A DNA stretch of 64,000 nucleotides, taken from positions 124,001 to 188,000 of the forward strand of contig NZ_CP118610.1 in NCBI RefSeq assembly GCF_028993555.1, given 5' to 3'. The DNA is from Ensifer adhaerens (GTDB lineage Bacteria > Pseudomonadota > Alphaproteobacteria > Rhizobiales > Rhizobiaceae). Below, piece after piece: positions 28,098-37,308 of the stretch. Every line of letters begins with the position of its first letter. The first letter of the stretch is position 1. A program made the position numbers and the translations under genes. The notes under the pieces are model-generated. The model searched no databases. It saw only the letters and a program-made list of their open reading frames with translations, and was not told the DNA's origin.

Positions 28098-29416
28098 CCG
28101 ACATCGCTTCCCCGACCGTCCGGATCTCCGCCCGTCCCGCATCCGCAAAGCGTGATATCGGCATCAAGCGCCGCTACGCCGCCGAGCGCCGGTTTCGCGC
28201 CTATGGCATTGCCGCAATCAGCACCGGCCTGTTCTTCCTGGCGCTCTTGCTGTGGACCGTCGTTTCCAACGGCTACACCGCGTTCCAGCAGACGACGATC
28301 ACGTTGCCGATCGAGTTTACCGAAAAGGTCATCGACCCCAATGGCGAACGCACGACCGACAGCAAGGTACTGATGACCGCCAACTATCCGCTCTTGGTGC
28401 GCGATGCGCTCGTCAAGCAGCTCGGCATCGATGCGACCAAGCGGCCGCTGGTCAAGCAGGCGACCGACATGGTCTCTGCGAGCTCCCGCACGCTGCTGCG
28501 CGACATGGTCGTCAAGGATCCGTCCATCATCGGCAAGACTATTCCGGTCACGCTTTTGGCCGAAGCCAACATCGACTCCGCCAACAAGGGACAGATCGAC
28601 CTCAAGGTCGAAGAGAGCAAGCGCAAGGTCAAGGACCAGCAGGTCACCTGGATGAACGAGCTTGCAGAGGCTGGCGTGCTCAAGAAGAGCTTCAACACCG
28701 GCATCTTCACCTTCGGCGCCTCCAGCCGTCCTGAAGCGGCGGGTGTCGGCGTTGCCGCCCTCGGCTCGTTCTACATGATGCTGATCGTGCTCGTCCTGTC
28801 GCTGCCAATCGGCGTTGCAGCCTCGATCTATCTTGAGGAGTTCGCTCCGAAGAACCGGCTCACCGACCTGATAGAAGTCAACATCAACAACCTCGCGGCC
28901 GTTCCGTCGATCGTCTATGGTCTCTTGGGTCTCGCCGTCTTCATCAACTTCGCCGGCATGCCGCGTTCGGCGGCCGTCGTCGGTGGTTTCGTGCTGACGC
29001 TGATGACCTTGCCGACGATCATCATCGCCACCCGTGCGGCCCTGAAGGCGGTTCCGCCGTCCATCCGCTCGGCGGCACTCGGTCTCGGCGCATCGAAGAT
29101 GCAGACCATCTTCCACCACGTTCTGCCGCTGGCCATGCCGGGCATTCTGACCGGGACGATCATCGGCCTTGCCCATGCGCTTGGCGAAACCGCGCCGCTC
29201 CTCTTGATCGGCATGGTCGCCTTCGTCGTCGACTACCCCGGTTCGCCGATGGAGCCGTCGACGGCGCTGCCGGTGCAGATCTACATGTGGGCCAACGAGG
29301 CGGAACGCGCCTTCGTCGAGCGCACCTCCGGCGCGATCATCATTCTTCTCATCTTCCTCGTCGTCATGAACCTTGGCGCCATTCTGTTGCGACGTCGCTT
29401 TGAGCGCCGTTGGTAG
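28094..29416 (+). CDS. pstA: Phosphate ABC transporter permease PstA
   Basis: Second permease subunit, 440 residues against about 300 in Escherichia coli. The additional length is a charged segment of about 150 residues between helix 1 and helix 2 ([20 protein letters not shown] to about residue 215), predicted periplasmic. The core contains [40 protein letters not shown] and [20 protein letters not shown]. Overlaps pstC (ATGA) and is followed 13 bases later by pstB. Confidence 0.94.
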   Translation: MTDIASPTVRISARPASAKRDIGIKRRYAAERRFRAYGIAAISTGLFFLALLLWTVVSNGYTAFQQTTITLPIEFTEKVIDPNGERTTDSKVLMTANYPLLVRDALVKQLGIDATKRPLVKQATDMVSASSRTLLRDMVVKDPSIIGKTIPVTLLAEANIDSANKGQIDLKVEESKRKVKDQQVTWMNELAEAGVLKKSFNTGIFTFGASSRPEAAGVGVAALGSFYMMLIVLVLSLPIGVAASIYLEEFAPKNRLTDLIEVNINNLAAVPSIVYGLLGLAVFINFAGMPRSAAVVGGFVLTLMTLPTIIIATRAALKAVPPSIRSAALGLGASKMQTIFHHVLPLAMPGILTGTIIGLAHALGETAPLLLIGMVAFVVDYPGSPMEPSTALPVQIYMWANEAERAFVERTSGAIIILLIFLVVMNLGAILLRRRFERRW

Positions 29417-29429
29417 TGAGGTAATTACT

Positions 29430-30245
29430 ATGAACATCATGTCAGAAGCAGCAGCCGAGAAGGCCTTGGATCAGAAAATGAACACCGTGCCCTACAAGAT
29501 GATCGGCAAGGATGTGTCGGTCTACTACGGCGAGAAGCGGGCGCTTTTCGACGTCAACCTCAACATCCGCGAAAACACGGTAACGGCGCTGATCGGCCCG
29601 TCCGGCTGTGGCAAGTCGACATTCCTGCGCACGCTCAACCGCATGAACGACACCATCGAGAACTGCCGCGTCACCGGCAAGATCACGCTCGATGAGGACG
29701 ACATCTACGACCCGACGATCGACGTCGTGGAACTGCGCGCCCGCGTCGGCATGGTGTTCCAGAAGCCGAACCCGTTCCCGAAGTCGATCTACGACAACGT
29801 CTCCTATGGCCCGCGCATTCACGGCCTCGCCCGCACCAAGGCGGATTTCGACGAGATCGTCGAAACCAGCCTGCAGAAGGCTGGTTTGTGGAACGAGGTG
29901 AAGGATCGCCTGCATGAGCCGGGCACCGGCCTTTCCGGTGGTCAGCAGCAGCGCCTGTGCATTGCGCGCGCCGTTGCCGTCAGCCCGGAAGTCATTCTCA
30001 TGGACGAGCCCTGTTCGGCACTCGACCCGATTGCGACCGCCAAGGTCGAGGAGCTCATCCACGAACTGCGCACGAACTTCACGATCGTCATCGTGACCCA
30101 CTCGATGCAGCAGGCCGCCCGCGTTTCGCAGCGCACCGCCATGTTCCACCTCGGCAATCTCGTCGAGGAGAACGACACCGACAAGATGTTCACCAATCCG
30201 GATGACCAGCGCACCCAGGATTACATCATGGGCCGCTTCGGCTGA
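29430..30245 (+). CDS. pstB: Phosphate ABC transporter ATPase PstB
   Basis: Cytoplasmic ATPase driving phosphate import. The 271-residue protein has Walker [20 protein letters not shown]-loop [23 protein letters not shown] signature [16 protein letters not shown] and Walker [17 protein letters not shown], with the switch histidine in [15 protein letters not shown]. All catalytic residues are intact. PstB also feeds transporter state to PhoR through PhoU. Confidence 0.97.
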   Translation: MNIMSEAAAEKALDQKMNTVPYKMIGKDVSVYYGEKRALFDVNLNIRENTVTALIGPSGCGKSTFLRTLNRMNDTIENCRVTGKITLDEDDIYDPTIDVVELRARVGMVFQKPNPFPKSIYDNVSYGPRIHGLARTKADFDEIVETSLQKAGLWNEVKDRLHEPGTGLSGGQQQRLCIARAVAVSPEVILMDEPCSALDPIATAKVEELIHELRTNFTIVIVTHSMQQAARVSQRTAMFHLGNLVEENDTDKMFTNPDDQRTQDYIMGRFG

Positions 30246-30298
30246 GGCCAATTACGGCTGCAACAGTAACTGGAAAGCGCCCGCAAGGATCGACGATC

Positions 30299-31009
30299 AT
30301 GTCCATGCATATCATGTCCGCCTATGACGAAGAACTGAAGTACCTGACGCGCCGCATCTCGGAGATGGGCGGTCTCGCCGAGCAGATGGTTGCCGAATCC
30401 GTCCGCGCCCTGGTCAATTCCGACCTGGCGCTGGCCCAGAAGGTGATCTCGGACGACACCATTCTCGACGATGCCGAGCGCCAGATCGGCGAGAAGGCGA
30501 TCGTCACGATCGCCAAACGCCAGCCGGTCGCCGCTGACCTGCGCGAGATCATGGGGTCGATCCGTATCGCCTCCGATCTGGAACGCGTCGGCGACCTCGG
30601 CAAGAACACTGCCAAGCGCGTGATTGCGGTTGCCGGTTCCGGCATTCCACGCAAGCTCGCCCGTGGTCTCGAACACCTGGCCGAGCTCGCTCTGGTGCAG
30701 CTCAAGGAAGTGCTCGACGTCTATGCCTCGCGTTCGCCTGAAAAGGCCAACAGCATCCGCGAGCGCGACGAGGAGATCGATGCGATCTACACCTCGCTGT
30801 TCCGCGAGCTGCTCACCTACATGATGGAAGATCCGCGCAACATCACGCCCTGCACGCATCTTCTGTTCTGCGCCAAGAACATCGAGCGTATCGGCGACCA
30901 CGCGACCAATATCGCCGAGACGATCTATTACATGGCGACGGGTGCTCAGCCGGAAGGCGAGCGTCCGAAGGATGACAACACGTCGACGTTGGGCTCGGTC
31001 ACCGACTGA
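30299..31009 (+). CDS. phoU: Phosphate signaling protein PhoU
   Basis: Metal-binding helical protein that links PstB state to PhoR kinase activity and restrains phosphate uptake. 236 residues in two repeated three-helix PhoU domains; visible motifs include AYDEELKYLTRRISEMGGLA, RIASDLERVGDLGKNTAKR and the matching second-domain CAKNIERIGDHATNIAETIY. AAGGA precedes the ATG. Lies 53 bases after pstB and before phoB, the standard order. Confidence 0.96.
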   Translation: MSMHIMSAYDEELKYLTRRISEMGGLAEQMVAESVRALVNSDLALAQKVISDDTILDDAERQIGEKAIVTIAKRQPVAADLREIMGSIRIASDLERVGDLGKNTAKRVIAVAGSGIPRKLARGLEHLAELALVQLKEVLDVYASRSPEKANSIRERDEEIDAIYTSLFRELLTYMMEDPRNITPCTHLLFCAKNIERIGDHATNIAETIYYMATGAQPEGERPKDDNTSTLGSVTD

Positions 31010-31210
31010 GCGCCCTACGCGGCACCCGAATGCATGCCTTATGAATGCCATCTGGTCGCGGCTCCGGTCGCGGCCCCGAATTCCTGTATCTGAAGCATGC
31101 TGCCTTCACACCGCCTTTGAAAATGGCGGGCGTGCTCCAGATTTAGAGTGTCTGAGTGCCGGCCGGTCCGCTGGACCCGCACGGCGCTCGCGGTAAGGAG
31201 ACGTTACCTG

Positions 31211-31894
31211 ATGTTGCCAAAAATCGCCGTGGTCGAAGACGAAGAGGCGCTGAGCGTCCTGCTGCGTTACAATCTGGAAGCTGAAGGCTTCGACGTCGAT
31301 ACGATCCTCAGGGGAGACGAGGCGGAGATCCGGCTTCAGGAACGCCTGCCCGATCTTCTGATCCTCGACTGGATGCTGCCCGGCGTCTCCGGCATCGAGC
31401 TATGCCGTCGGCTGCGCCAGCGCCCGGAGACGGAGCGGCTGCCGATCATCATGCTGACGGCGCGCGGCGAGGAAAGCGAGCGCGTCCGTGGCCTCGCAAC
31501 CGGGGCCGACGACTATGTGGTCAAGCCCTTCTCCACGCCGGAGTTGATGGCCCGCGTCAAGGCGATGCTCCGCCGGGCGAAACCCGAAGTGCTCTCGACG
31601 CTGCTGCGCTGCGGCGACATCGAGCTCGACCGGGAAACCCATCGCGTCCATCGCCGCAGCCGTGAAGTTCGCCTGGGGCCGACGGAGTTCCGCCTGCTGG
31701 AGTTCCTGATGTCCTCTCCGGGCCGGGTCTTCTCGCGCTCGCAGCTGCTGGACGGCGTCTGGGGCCACGACATCTATGTCGACGAGCGGACCGTCGACGT
31801 GCATGTTGGCCGCCTGCGCAAGGCGTTGAACTTCTCGACCATGCCGGATGTCATCCGGACAGTGCGCGGCGCCGGCTACTCGCTCGAGAGCTGA
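31211..31894 (+). CDS. phoB: Phosphate regulon response regulator PhoB
   Basis: DNA-binding activator of the Pho regulon, 227 residues. Receiver motifs: AVVEDEEALSVLLRYNLEAE, phospho-acceptor LLILDWMLPGVSGIELC and DDYVVKPFSTPELMARVKAM. The winged-helix effector has GPTEFRLLEFLMSSPGRVFS, DERTVDVHVGRLRKALN and RTVRGAGYSLES. GTAAGGAGACG precedes ATG. Upstream PHO boxes at pstS are its predicted target. A strong terminator closes the block. Confidence 0.97.
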   Translation: MLPKIAVVEDEEALSVLLRYNLEAEGFDVDTILRGDEAEIRLQERLPDLLILDWMLPGVSGIELCRRLRQRPETERLPIIMLTARGEESERVRGLATGADDYVVKPFSTPELMARVKAMLRRAKPEVLSTLLRCGDIELDRETHRVHRRSREVRLGPTEFRLLEFLMSSPGRVFSRSQLLDGVWGHDIYVDERTVDVHVGRLRKALNFSTMPDVIRTVRGAGYSLES

Positions 31895-31917
31895 GAGGGG
31901 CGAACGGAAGCCAATAA

Positions 31918-31947
31918 AAAAGGGGCCGGTCGGCCCCTTTTCGTTTT
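31918..31947 (+). terminator. Intrinsic terminator after phoB
   Basis: Stem AAAGGGGCCG/CGGCCCCTTT with a GT loop, followed by TCGTTTT. It begins 24 bases past the phoB stop and closes the pho/pst block. Confidence 0.9.
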
Positions 31948-31963
31948 GGTCCTATGCGGATCC

Positions 31964-32070
31964 TTAAAGCGCATCGCGATCTTTCAGATTCGCGCCTTGC
32001 GCTTTAAGTTCTTGATATTTCGCATGTCGTTGTCGCAAAACCGCTGCGCACTTTTGCGCGACAGGCTTTA
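31964..32070. repeat. Rhizobiaceae intergenic mosaic repeat overlapping the gcrA stop
   Basis: The stretch containing TTCAGATTCGCGCCTTGCGC, TTCTTGATATTTCGCATGTC and AAACCGCTGCGCACTTTTGC resembles, from memory, an abundant Rhizobiaceae intergenic repeat that ends GCGACATGCTTTA. Its last bases (TTTA) supply the gcrA stop codon on the other strand. Copy number cannot be tested within this window. Confidence 0.6.
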
Positions 32071-32589
32071 GCGCATCCGGCGACGCTCGGCCGATGGCTG
32101 GTAGGCAAGCCGGGCATGGAAGCTGCAATAGGGCGAAGATTCCGGCGAGTCGTTGCCGCAGAAGTGGAATTCTTCCTTCAGTGGATCGCCGATCGGCCAC
32201 TTGCAGGTGCGTTCGGTGAGCTGGGTCAGCTCGAGGCGGCGCGACATCGGCACGACAACGTCGGTGCTGACGCTGAAGTCCTGCTCGGCAACGAGATCGA
32301 CTTCGATCTCTTCCTTGAGAACGGTGGCGCCGGACGGACGGGCAACGGTGCGGGTCGAAACGCGCGAGGCGTAGTTCGGAGCGCGCGGTGCCGAGGTCGG
32401 CCGCTTCGGGCGGGCCGCCGCAGTGGTGCTGCCGCCGGCCTTGGCGCGTCCGGGAAGGCTCAGGCGATGGACCTTGCCGATGACAGCGTTGCGGCTGACA
32501 CCGCCGAGCTGTGCCGCGATCTGGCTAGCGCTCAGGCCCTCGGACCAAAGCTTCTTCAGTTTCTCCACCCGCTCGTCAGTCCAGTTCAT
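32068..32589 (-). CDS. gcrA: GcrA cell-cycle regulator
   Basis: Sigma70-cofactor of alphaproteobacteria that recruits RNA polymerase to promoters bearing CcrM-methylated GANTC. The 173-residue protein starts with the family signature MNWTDERVEKLKKLWSEGLS, then ASQIAAQLGGVSRNAVIGKV and HRLSLPGRAK, a variable linker and the cysteine/tryptophan-containing C-terminal region (ERTCKWPIGDPLKEEFHFCG, SPYCSFHARLAYQPS) that binds sigma domain 2. Its spacer to argD holds five GANTC sites. The stop codon sits in a repeat element. Confidence 0.96.
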   Translation of the reverse strand: MNWTDERVEKLKKLWSEGLSASQIAAQLGGVSRNAVIGKVHRLSLPGRAKAGGSTTAAARPKRPTSAPRAPNYASRVSTRTVARPSGATVLKEEIEVDLVAEQDFSVSTDVVVPMSRRLELTQLTERTCKWPIGDPLKEEFHFCGNDSPESSPYCSFHARLAYQPSAERRRMR

Positions 32590-32624
32590 TTCTGCACTCT
32601 CCGTTCTCAGCGTTGGGGATGGCA

Positions 32625-32773
32625 GAATCCCTCACCGCACCCCGGCTGAACCCCGAGGCTGCAAACGCGATAACTCTTTTGGTGACTAGGTCCGCCGCAT
32701 GCGTCTAGTAATTGAATGTTAACGTACTGACCGCCGGACTCTGTGGCAAGAGTCCGGGGATTCGCGCCGAATC
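32625..32773. promoter_or_regulatory. GANTC (CcrM methylation) cluster in gcrA/argD spacer, with 8-bp hairpin
   Basis: Five GANTC sites: 32625 (GAATC), 32737 (GACTC), 32750 (GAGTC), 32759 (GATTC) and 32769 (GAATC). The middle pair forms the arms of a perfect inverted repeat CCGGACTC (32734-32741)/GAGTCCGG (32750-32757). Four sites fall within 37 bp. GANTC is the CcrM/GcrA target, so methylation-dependent control of gcrA, argD or both is plausible. Confidence 0.65.
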
Positions 32774-32890
32774 GAATTCGTAGTTTTCCCCAACTTGCTC
32801 GATCGGCGTTGCATTTTTGCAAGCCCTTCCAGCCGATTTTTTCGTCGCAGGGAAACGGGTCTTGCCATCGCGCTGCAAGGCTTGGTTTTG

Positions 32891-32919
32891 TTGACATTGC
32901 ACTGCGAAATAGGAATAGT
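32891..32919 (+). promoter_or_regulatory. argD: Sigma70-type promoter of argD
   Basis: TTGACA (32891-32896), a 17-bp spacer and AATAGT (32914-32919) form a near-consensus promoter about 90 bp before the argD start. Transcription would begin at about 32926, where a hairpin starts. Confidence 0.6.
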
Positions 32920-32925
32920 GCCTGC

Positions 32926-32954
32926 GCCGCCGAAAGGCGGCATTTTTGATTTTT
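32926..32954 (+). terminator. Terminator-like hairpin in the argD leader
   Basis: GCCGCC-GAAA-GGCGGC followed by ATTTTTGATTTTT. It lies directly at the predicted argD transcript start, too close for normal termination of that transcript. It may be a 5'-end stabilising hairpin, or may end an RNA started further upstream. Confidence 0.6.
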
Positions 32955-33010
32955 ATCGGGCCGCATGAAGCAGCGGGATCGATGTCGATTGGAGTGAAGG
33001 AGAGCCTCGC

Positions 33011-34210
33011 ATGACTGCAACCACGCCGCTTTACGATACCTACATGCGCGCGCCGTTGCGTTTCGAGCGAGGAGAGGGTGTCTGGCTGATCGCCGAAGAC
33101 GGCTCGCGCTACCTCGACTTCGCCGCCGGCGTTGCCGTGAACTCGCTCGGTCACGCGCATCCGCACCTCGTCGAGGCGCTGAAGGCGCAGGCCGAAAAGG
33201 TCTGGCATCTTTCCAACCTCTACGAAGTTCCTGGCCAGGAAAGCCTCGGACGTCGCCTGGCGGCCGTCACCTTCGCCGATCGGGTCTTCTTCACCAATTC
33301 CGGCGCGGAAGCGCTGGAATGCGCGATCAAGACGGCACGGCGCTACCACTTCGCCAAGGGACAGCCCGAGAAGTTTCATATCATCACCTTCGAGGGTGCC
33401 TTCCACGGCCGCACCATCGCGACGATCGCCGCCGGTGGGCAACAGAAGTATATCGAAGGTTTCGGGCCGAAGGCCCCGGGTTTCTATCAGGTCCCGTTCG
33501 GCGATATCGCAGCCGTCAAGAATGCGATCACCGAGGAGACCGCCGCGATCCTGATCGAGCCGATCCAGGGCGAGGGCGGCATCCGTCCGGCGACGAAGGA
33601 ATTCATGCAGGAACTGCGTGCGCTCTGCGACGAATTCGGCCTGCTTCTGATCCTCGACGAGGTTCAGACCGGCGTCGGCCGCACGGGCAAGCTTTTCGCC
33701 CATGAGTGGACGGGGATCCGCCCGGATATCATGGCCGTCGCCAAGGGCATCGGCGGCGGTTTCCCGCTCGGCGCTTGCCTGGCGACGGAAGAGGCGGCCG
33801 CCGGCATGGTGGCGGGCACGCATGGTTCGACCTATGGCGGCAATCCGCTGGCGATGGCCGTCGGCAACGCCGTGCTCGACGTCATCCTCGCTGACGGCTT
33901 CCTTGCCCATGTGCGCGACGTCGCACTCGTCTTCCGTCAGGGGCTTGCCTCACTGAAGGACCGCTACCCGGATGTCATCGAGGACATCCGCGGCGATGGC
34001 CTGATGCTGGGCATCAAGGTGAAAGGCCCCTCAGCCGATCTCCTGAAGGAGATCCGTGCCGAGAAGCTCCTCGCCGTGCCGGCCGGCGACAATGTACTGC
34101 GCCTGCTGCCGCCGCTGACGGTGACGGCAGAGGAGGCCCGCGAAGGCCTCGCACGCATCGAGCGAGCCGCCGAAGCAGTGCGGAAGGCTGGCGGTAACGC
34201 CGCAGCGTAA
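33011..34210 (+). CDS. argD: Acetylornithine aminotransferase
   Basis: PLP enzyme of arginine biosynthesis converting N-acetylglutamate semialdehyde to N-acetylornithine; also can act on succinyldiaminopimelate. The 399-residue class III transaminase shows [14 protein letters not shown] [57 protein letters not shown] and the PLP lysine in [20 protein letters not shown]. Start ATG after GGAGTGAAGGAGAG. It is followed by argF (102-bp gap), making an arginine pair. Confidence 0.96.
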   Translation: MTATTPLYDTYMRAPLRFERGEGVWLIAEDGSRYLDFAAGVAVNSLGHAHPHLVEALKAQAEKVWHLSNLYEVPGQESLGRRLAAVTFADRVFFTNSGAEALECAIKTARRYHFAKGQPEKFHIITFEGAFHGRTIATIAAGGQQKYIEGFGPKAPGFYQVPFGDIAAVKNAITEETAAILIEPIQGEGGIRPATKEFMQELRALCDEFGLLLILDEVQTGVGRTGKLFAHEWTGIRPDIMAVAKGIGGGFPLGACLATEEAAAGMVAGTHGSTYGGNPLAMAVGNAVLDVILADGFLAHVRDVALVFRQGLASLKDRYPDVIEDIRGDGLMLGIKVKGPSADLLKEIRAEKLLAVPAGDNVLRLLPPLTVTAEEAREGLARIERAAEAVRKAGGNAAA

Positions 34211-34312
34211 CGGATGAGAGCTTAAACCTATCCAGGTGTTAGAATGACCTTTGGGCGTCCCGCAGGATGCGGGCGCGCCAAGGATCGATATTTCAGACAG
34301 GAACCGAGTACG

Positions 34313-35230
34313 ATGGCAGGCACCAGACATTTTCTCGATCTTTCGGCCATGACGGCCGCCGATCTCCGGACGATCATCGATGATGCCCGCGTCCGAAAGG
34401 CGGCGACCAAGGCCGGAACCGCCGAGAAGCCGCTCGCCGGCAAGATGCTGGCAATGATCTTCGAAAAGCCGTCCACCCGCACCCGCGTGTCCTTCGATGT
34501 CGGCATGCGCCAGCTCGGCGGCGAAACCCTGTTCCTGTCGGGCACGGAAATGCAACTCGGCCGCGCCGAGACGATCGGCGATACGGCCAAGGTCCTGTCG
34601 CGCTATGTCGACGCGATCATGATCCGCACGACGGACCATCGCCGCCTGCTGGAATTGGCAGAACACGCGACGGTCCCCGTCATCAACGGGCTGACCGACG
34701 ACACCCATCCGTGCCAGATCATGGCCGACATCATGACCTTCGAGGAGCATCGCGGACCGGTGAAGGGCAAGACGATCGCCTGGACCGGCGACGGCAACAA
34801 CGTGCTGCACTCGCTGATCGAAGGCTCCGCCCGTTTCGGCTATCGCATGAACATGGCCGTACCGCTGGGTTCCGAGCCGCAGGACAAGATCCTGAATTGG
34901 GCCCGCAACAACGGCGGGGAGATCCTGCTGTGCCATGACGCCGAGCAGGCCGTCGCCAATGCCAATTGCATCGTCACGGACACCTGGGTGTCGATGAACC
35001 AGGAGCACCGCGCCCGCGGCCACAACGTCTTCCAGCCCTATCAGGTCAACGAAGCCTTGATGAAGCATGCAGCCTCCGACGCGCTGTTCATGCATTGCCT
35101 GCCGGCACACCGTGGCGAGGAGGTGACCGACGAGGTGATCGACGGTCCGCAGTCGGTGGTCTTCGATGAGGCTGAAAACCGTCTGCATGCGCAGAAGTCG
35201 ATCATCGCCTGGTGCATGGGTCTCGTCTAG
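34313..35230 (+). CDS. argF: Ornithine carbamoyltransferase
   Basis: Forms citrulline from ornithine and carbamoyl phosphate. The 305-residue protein has the carbamoyl-phosphate loop [29 protein letters not shown] [30 protein letters not shown] and the catalytic cysteine loop [17 protein letters not shown]. Start ATG giving [10 protein letters not shown], the normal family N-terminus, with AGGAACCGAG upstream. Downstream of argD on the same strand. Confidence 0.97.
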   Translation: MAGTRHFLDLSAMTAADLRTIIDDARVRKAATKAGTAEKPLAGKMLAMIFEKPSTRTRVSFDVGMRQLGGETLFLSGTEMQLGRAETIGDTAKVLSRYVDAIMIRTTDHRRLLELAEHATVPVINGLTDDTHPCQIMADIMTFEEHRGPVKGKTIAWTGDGNNVLHSLIEGSARFGYRMNMAVPLGSEPQDKILNWARNNGGEILLCHDAEQAVANANCIVTDTWVSMNQEHRARGHNVFQPYQVNEALMKHAASDALFMHCLPAHRGEEVTDEVIDGPQSVVFDEAENRLHAQKSIIAWCMGLV

Positions 35231-35510
35231 GCCGCTTGTGCGCGCCGCGGCGAGCGCGATGGCGCAGCTTCGGCGAGCTGAAGGCCGGCTATTGACATTG
35301 CTGCCGCGCGACACGATCTAGGCGGCAGCGGGGCGCTCCTGACAACAGTGAAGCGCCGACTGCCATGGGTGGTGCGCGGCGCGATGGCCGACGGCACATA
35401 CCCGGTGGACAATCCGTTCATCGCGGGATCAATTGAGACAGCGGGCACGTTGCGCCGGGGGACAGGAATGTCCCTGGTGCAACGCAGTTGGCTGAAGCAA
35501 GGAGCAAGAC

Positions 35511-36500
35511 ATGACTGACATGACGCCAGGGCTTGGTGAATTCGACTTCGCCGGTGACGATCACGTCGTGCCTTTCCAGGTGGAAGGCCTCGATGTACGC
35601 GGCCGCGCCGTGCAACTCGGCCCGATGCTCGACGCAATTCTGGAGCGCCACAACTATCCGCTTCCGGTCGCGCGGCTCGTTGCCGAAACCGTCGTGCTGA
35701 CGGTCCTTCTCGGCACCTCGCTGAAATTCGAAGGCAAGCTGATCGTTCAGACAAAGGGAGACGGTCCCGTCGATCTTGTCGTCGCCGACTTCTCGACGCC
35801 GGATCGCGTGCGCGCCTATGCCCGTTACGATGCGGATGCGCTTGCGGTCGCCGAAAAGGATGGCCGCACCCTTTCACACGAGCTGCTCGGCAAGGGCGTT
35901 CTCGCCTTCACCATCGACCAGGGCGTTCATACCCAGCGCTACCAGGGCATCGTCGCGCTCGATGGCGCGACGCTCGAAGAAATCGCCGGCGTCTATTTCC
36001 GCCAGTCGGAACAGATCCCGACCAAGGTCAGGCTCGGCGTTGCTGAGCTGCTCGACCGCGATGAGAATGGCAAGCCGCGCCACCGCTGGCGCGCCGGCGG
36101 CATGGTCGCCCAGTTCCTGCCGGAAGCGCCCGAGCGCATGCGCCAGCCCGATCTTTCCGGCGGCGACGGCGATGACGGCGCGAGCGCCTTCGAGGATGAC
36201 GATCTCTGGGCGGAAGCCAAGGTGATGGTCGAGACGATCGACACCGACGAGCTGACGGACCCGATGGTCGGAACCGAACGCTTGCTCTATCGGCTGTTCC
36301 ACGAGCGCGGCGTTCGCGTCTATGAGCCGCAGGCGGTCTTTGATCGTTGCAGTTGCTCGCGCGAGAAGCTGCGCTCGGTGCTCGCCAATCTGGAAGCGGA
36401 TGATCTCGAAAGCACCATCGATGATGGCGAGGTCAAGGTCACCTGCGAGTTCTGCTCGACGACCTATCGCTTCGAGGCCAGCGAAGTGCGCCCGCAGTAA
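35511..36500 (+). CDS. hslO: Redox-regulated molecular chaperone Hsp33
   Basis: Cytoplasmic holdase activated by oxidation. The 329-residue protein ends in the zinc redox switch: CSC in DRCSCSREKLRS and CEFC in VTCEFCSTTYRF, about 29 residues apart, fitting CxC-N(27-32)-CxxC. The N-terminal domain contains TKGDGPVDLVVADFSTPDRV. AGGAGCAAGAC precedes ATG. A terminator follows. The 280 bp between argF and this gene hold a GCTGCCG/CGGCAGC inverted repeat but no gene I can support. Confidence 0.95.
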   Translation: MTDMTPGLGEFDFAGDDHVVPFQVEGLDVRGRAVQLGPMLDAILERHNYPLPVARLVAETVVLTVLLGTSLKFEGKLIVQTKGDGPVDLVVADFSTPDRVRAYARYDADALAVAEKDGRTLSHELLGKGVLAFTIDQGVHTQRYQGIVALDGATLEEIAGVYFRQSEQIPTKVRLGVAELLDRDENGKPRHRWRAGGMVAQFLPEAPERMRQPDLSGGDGDDGASAFEDDDLWAEAKVMVETIDTDELTDPMVGTERLLYRLFHERGVRVYEPQAVFDRCSCSREKLRSVLANLEADDLESTIDDGEVKVTCEFCSTTYRFEASEVRPQ

Positions 36501-36579
36501 ATAACGGGCGGCGCTTTGGCCGATGCTGGTCGGGTTCATCCAGTATCGCGATCAGGCACCCTGTCACAAAGTGACGAAG

Positions 36580-36619
36580 CGGGAAGCGGCACATCTGCGC
36601 GCTTCCCGTTTTCGTTTTT
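36580..36619 (+). terminator. Intrinsic terminator after hslO
   Basis: Nine-bp stem CGGGAAGCG/CGCTTCCCG followed by TTTTCGTTTTT, 80 bases past the hslO stop. Confidence 0.88.
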
Positions 36620-36672
36620 AAGGAGTGGGTTCTACGAAGGGAGGACCTGTTTCACGGAGGTCAGCGCGTGCC

Positions 36673-37065
36673 CTAGTTCAGGGTGCGCACCAGCCCGGGG
36701 GAATCGAGCGAGAAGGCCGGAATGGCGACGTTGAAGGTTTCTCCGCCTTCGGCTTCCATGCTGTAGTGGCCGAACATCACGCCCGACGGCGTATCCAGCG
36801 GGCAGCCGGACGAATACTCATAGGTATCGCCGGGGTTGAGCAACGGCTGTTCGCCGATCACACCAGGACCGCTGACCTCATCGACCTGCCCGTTCTCGTC
36901 GGTGATGTGCCAGTAGCGGGTCATCAACCGCACTGCTGCTTCCGAGTGGTTCGAGATGACAATGCGATAGCCCCAGACATAGCGACCGTCATCGGGATCC
37001 GACTGCTCTTCGAGATAGTACGGCTCCACCGTAACTTCTATGTCGCGGGTCAAAGCGCGATACAT
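36673..37065 (-). CDS. apaG: ApaG (Co2+/Mg2+ efflux-associated protein)
   Basis: 130-residue fibronectin-III-like beta-sandwich protein. It begins [20 protein letters not shown] and contains [20 protein letters not shown], the glycine-rich [19 protein letters not shown] and [20 protein letters not shown], the ApaG core. Start ATG chosen over an in-frame GTG three codons earlier because AAGGTG is correctly spaced for it. Biochemical role is not settled in the family; genetics in enterobacteria link it to metal tolerance. It shares strand with metZ, 244 bp downstream of it and past a hairpin. Confidence 0.94.
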   Translation of the reverse strand: MYRALTRDIEVTVEPYYLEEQSDPDDGRYVWGYRIVISNHSEAAVRLMTRYWHITDENGQVDEVSGPGVIGEQPLLNPGDTYEYSSGCPLDTPSGVMFGHYSMEAEGGETFNVAIPAFSLDSPGLVRTLN

Positions 37066-37268
37066 GGGCAACACCTTGCTTCAGGTCTTTCAGGGTATTC
37101 TACAGCAAGATGGTTTCGTCAAGAATAACGGCAAGATTGTGCGCGCCCATTCTGGGGCAAGGGCTTGCGGCAACGTGATGCGACCTTCGACCGGCTCCGA
37201 TCCCGTTGGTTTCCTTGCTGGTTTTCACGGCGCCGACGGAGCAGCGCCGCGATCGCTGGAAGCGATCG

Positions 37269-37295
37269 GTGGCCGCCCTCTGCAGCGGCGGCCAC
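37269..37295 (-). terminator. GC-rich hairpin after metZ
   Basis: Nine-bp stem GTGGCCGCC/GGCGGCCAC, 14 bases past the metZ stop. The T-run (GTTTT) is on the plus-strand side, so on the metZ strand it lacks a canonical U-tract. Confidence 0.5.
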
Positions 37296-37308
37296 GTTTT
37301 CGATAGCG

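Noticed and set aside
35231..35510. An extra gene between argF and hslO
   Set aside because: The open frames on both strands lack a ribosome site and family features; only a GCTGCCG/CGGCAGC inverted repeat is visible.
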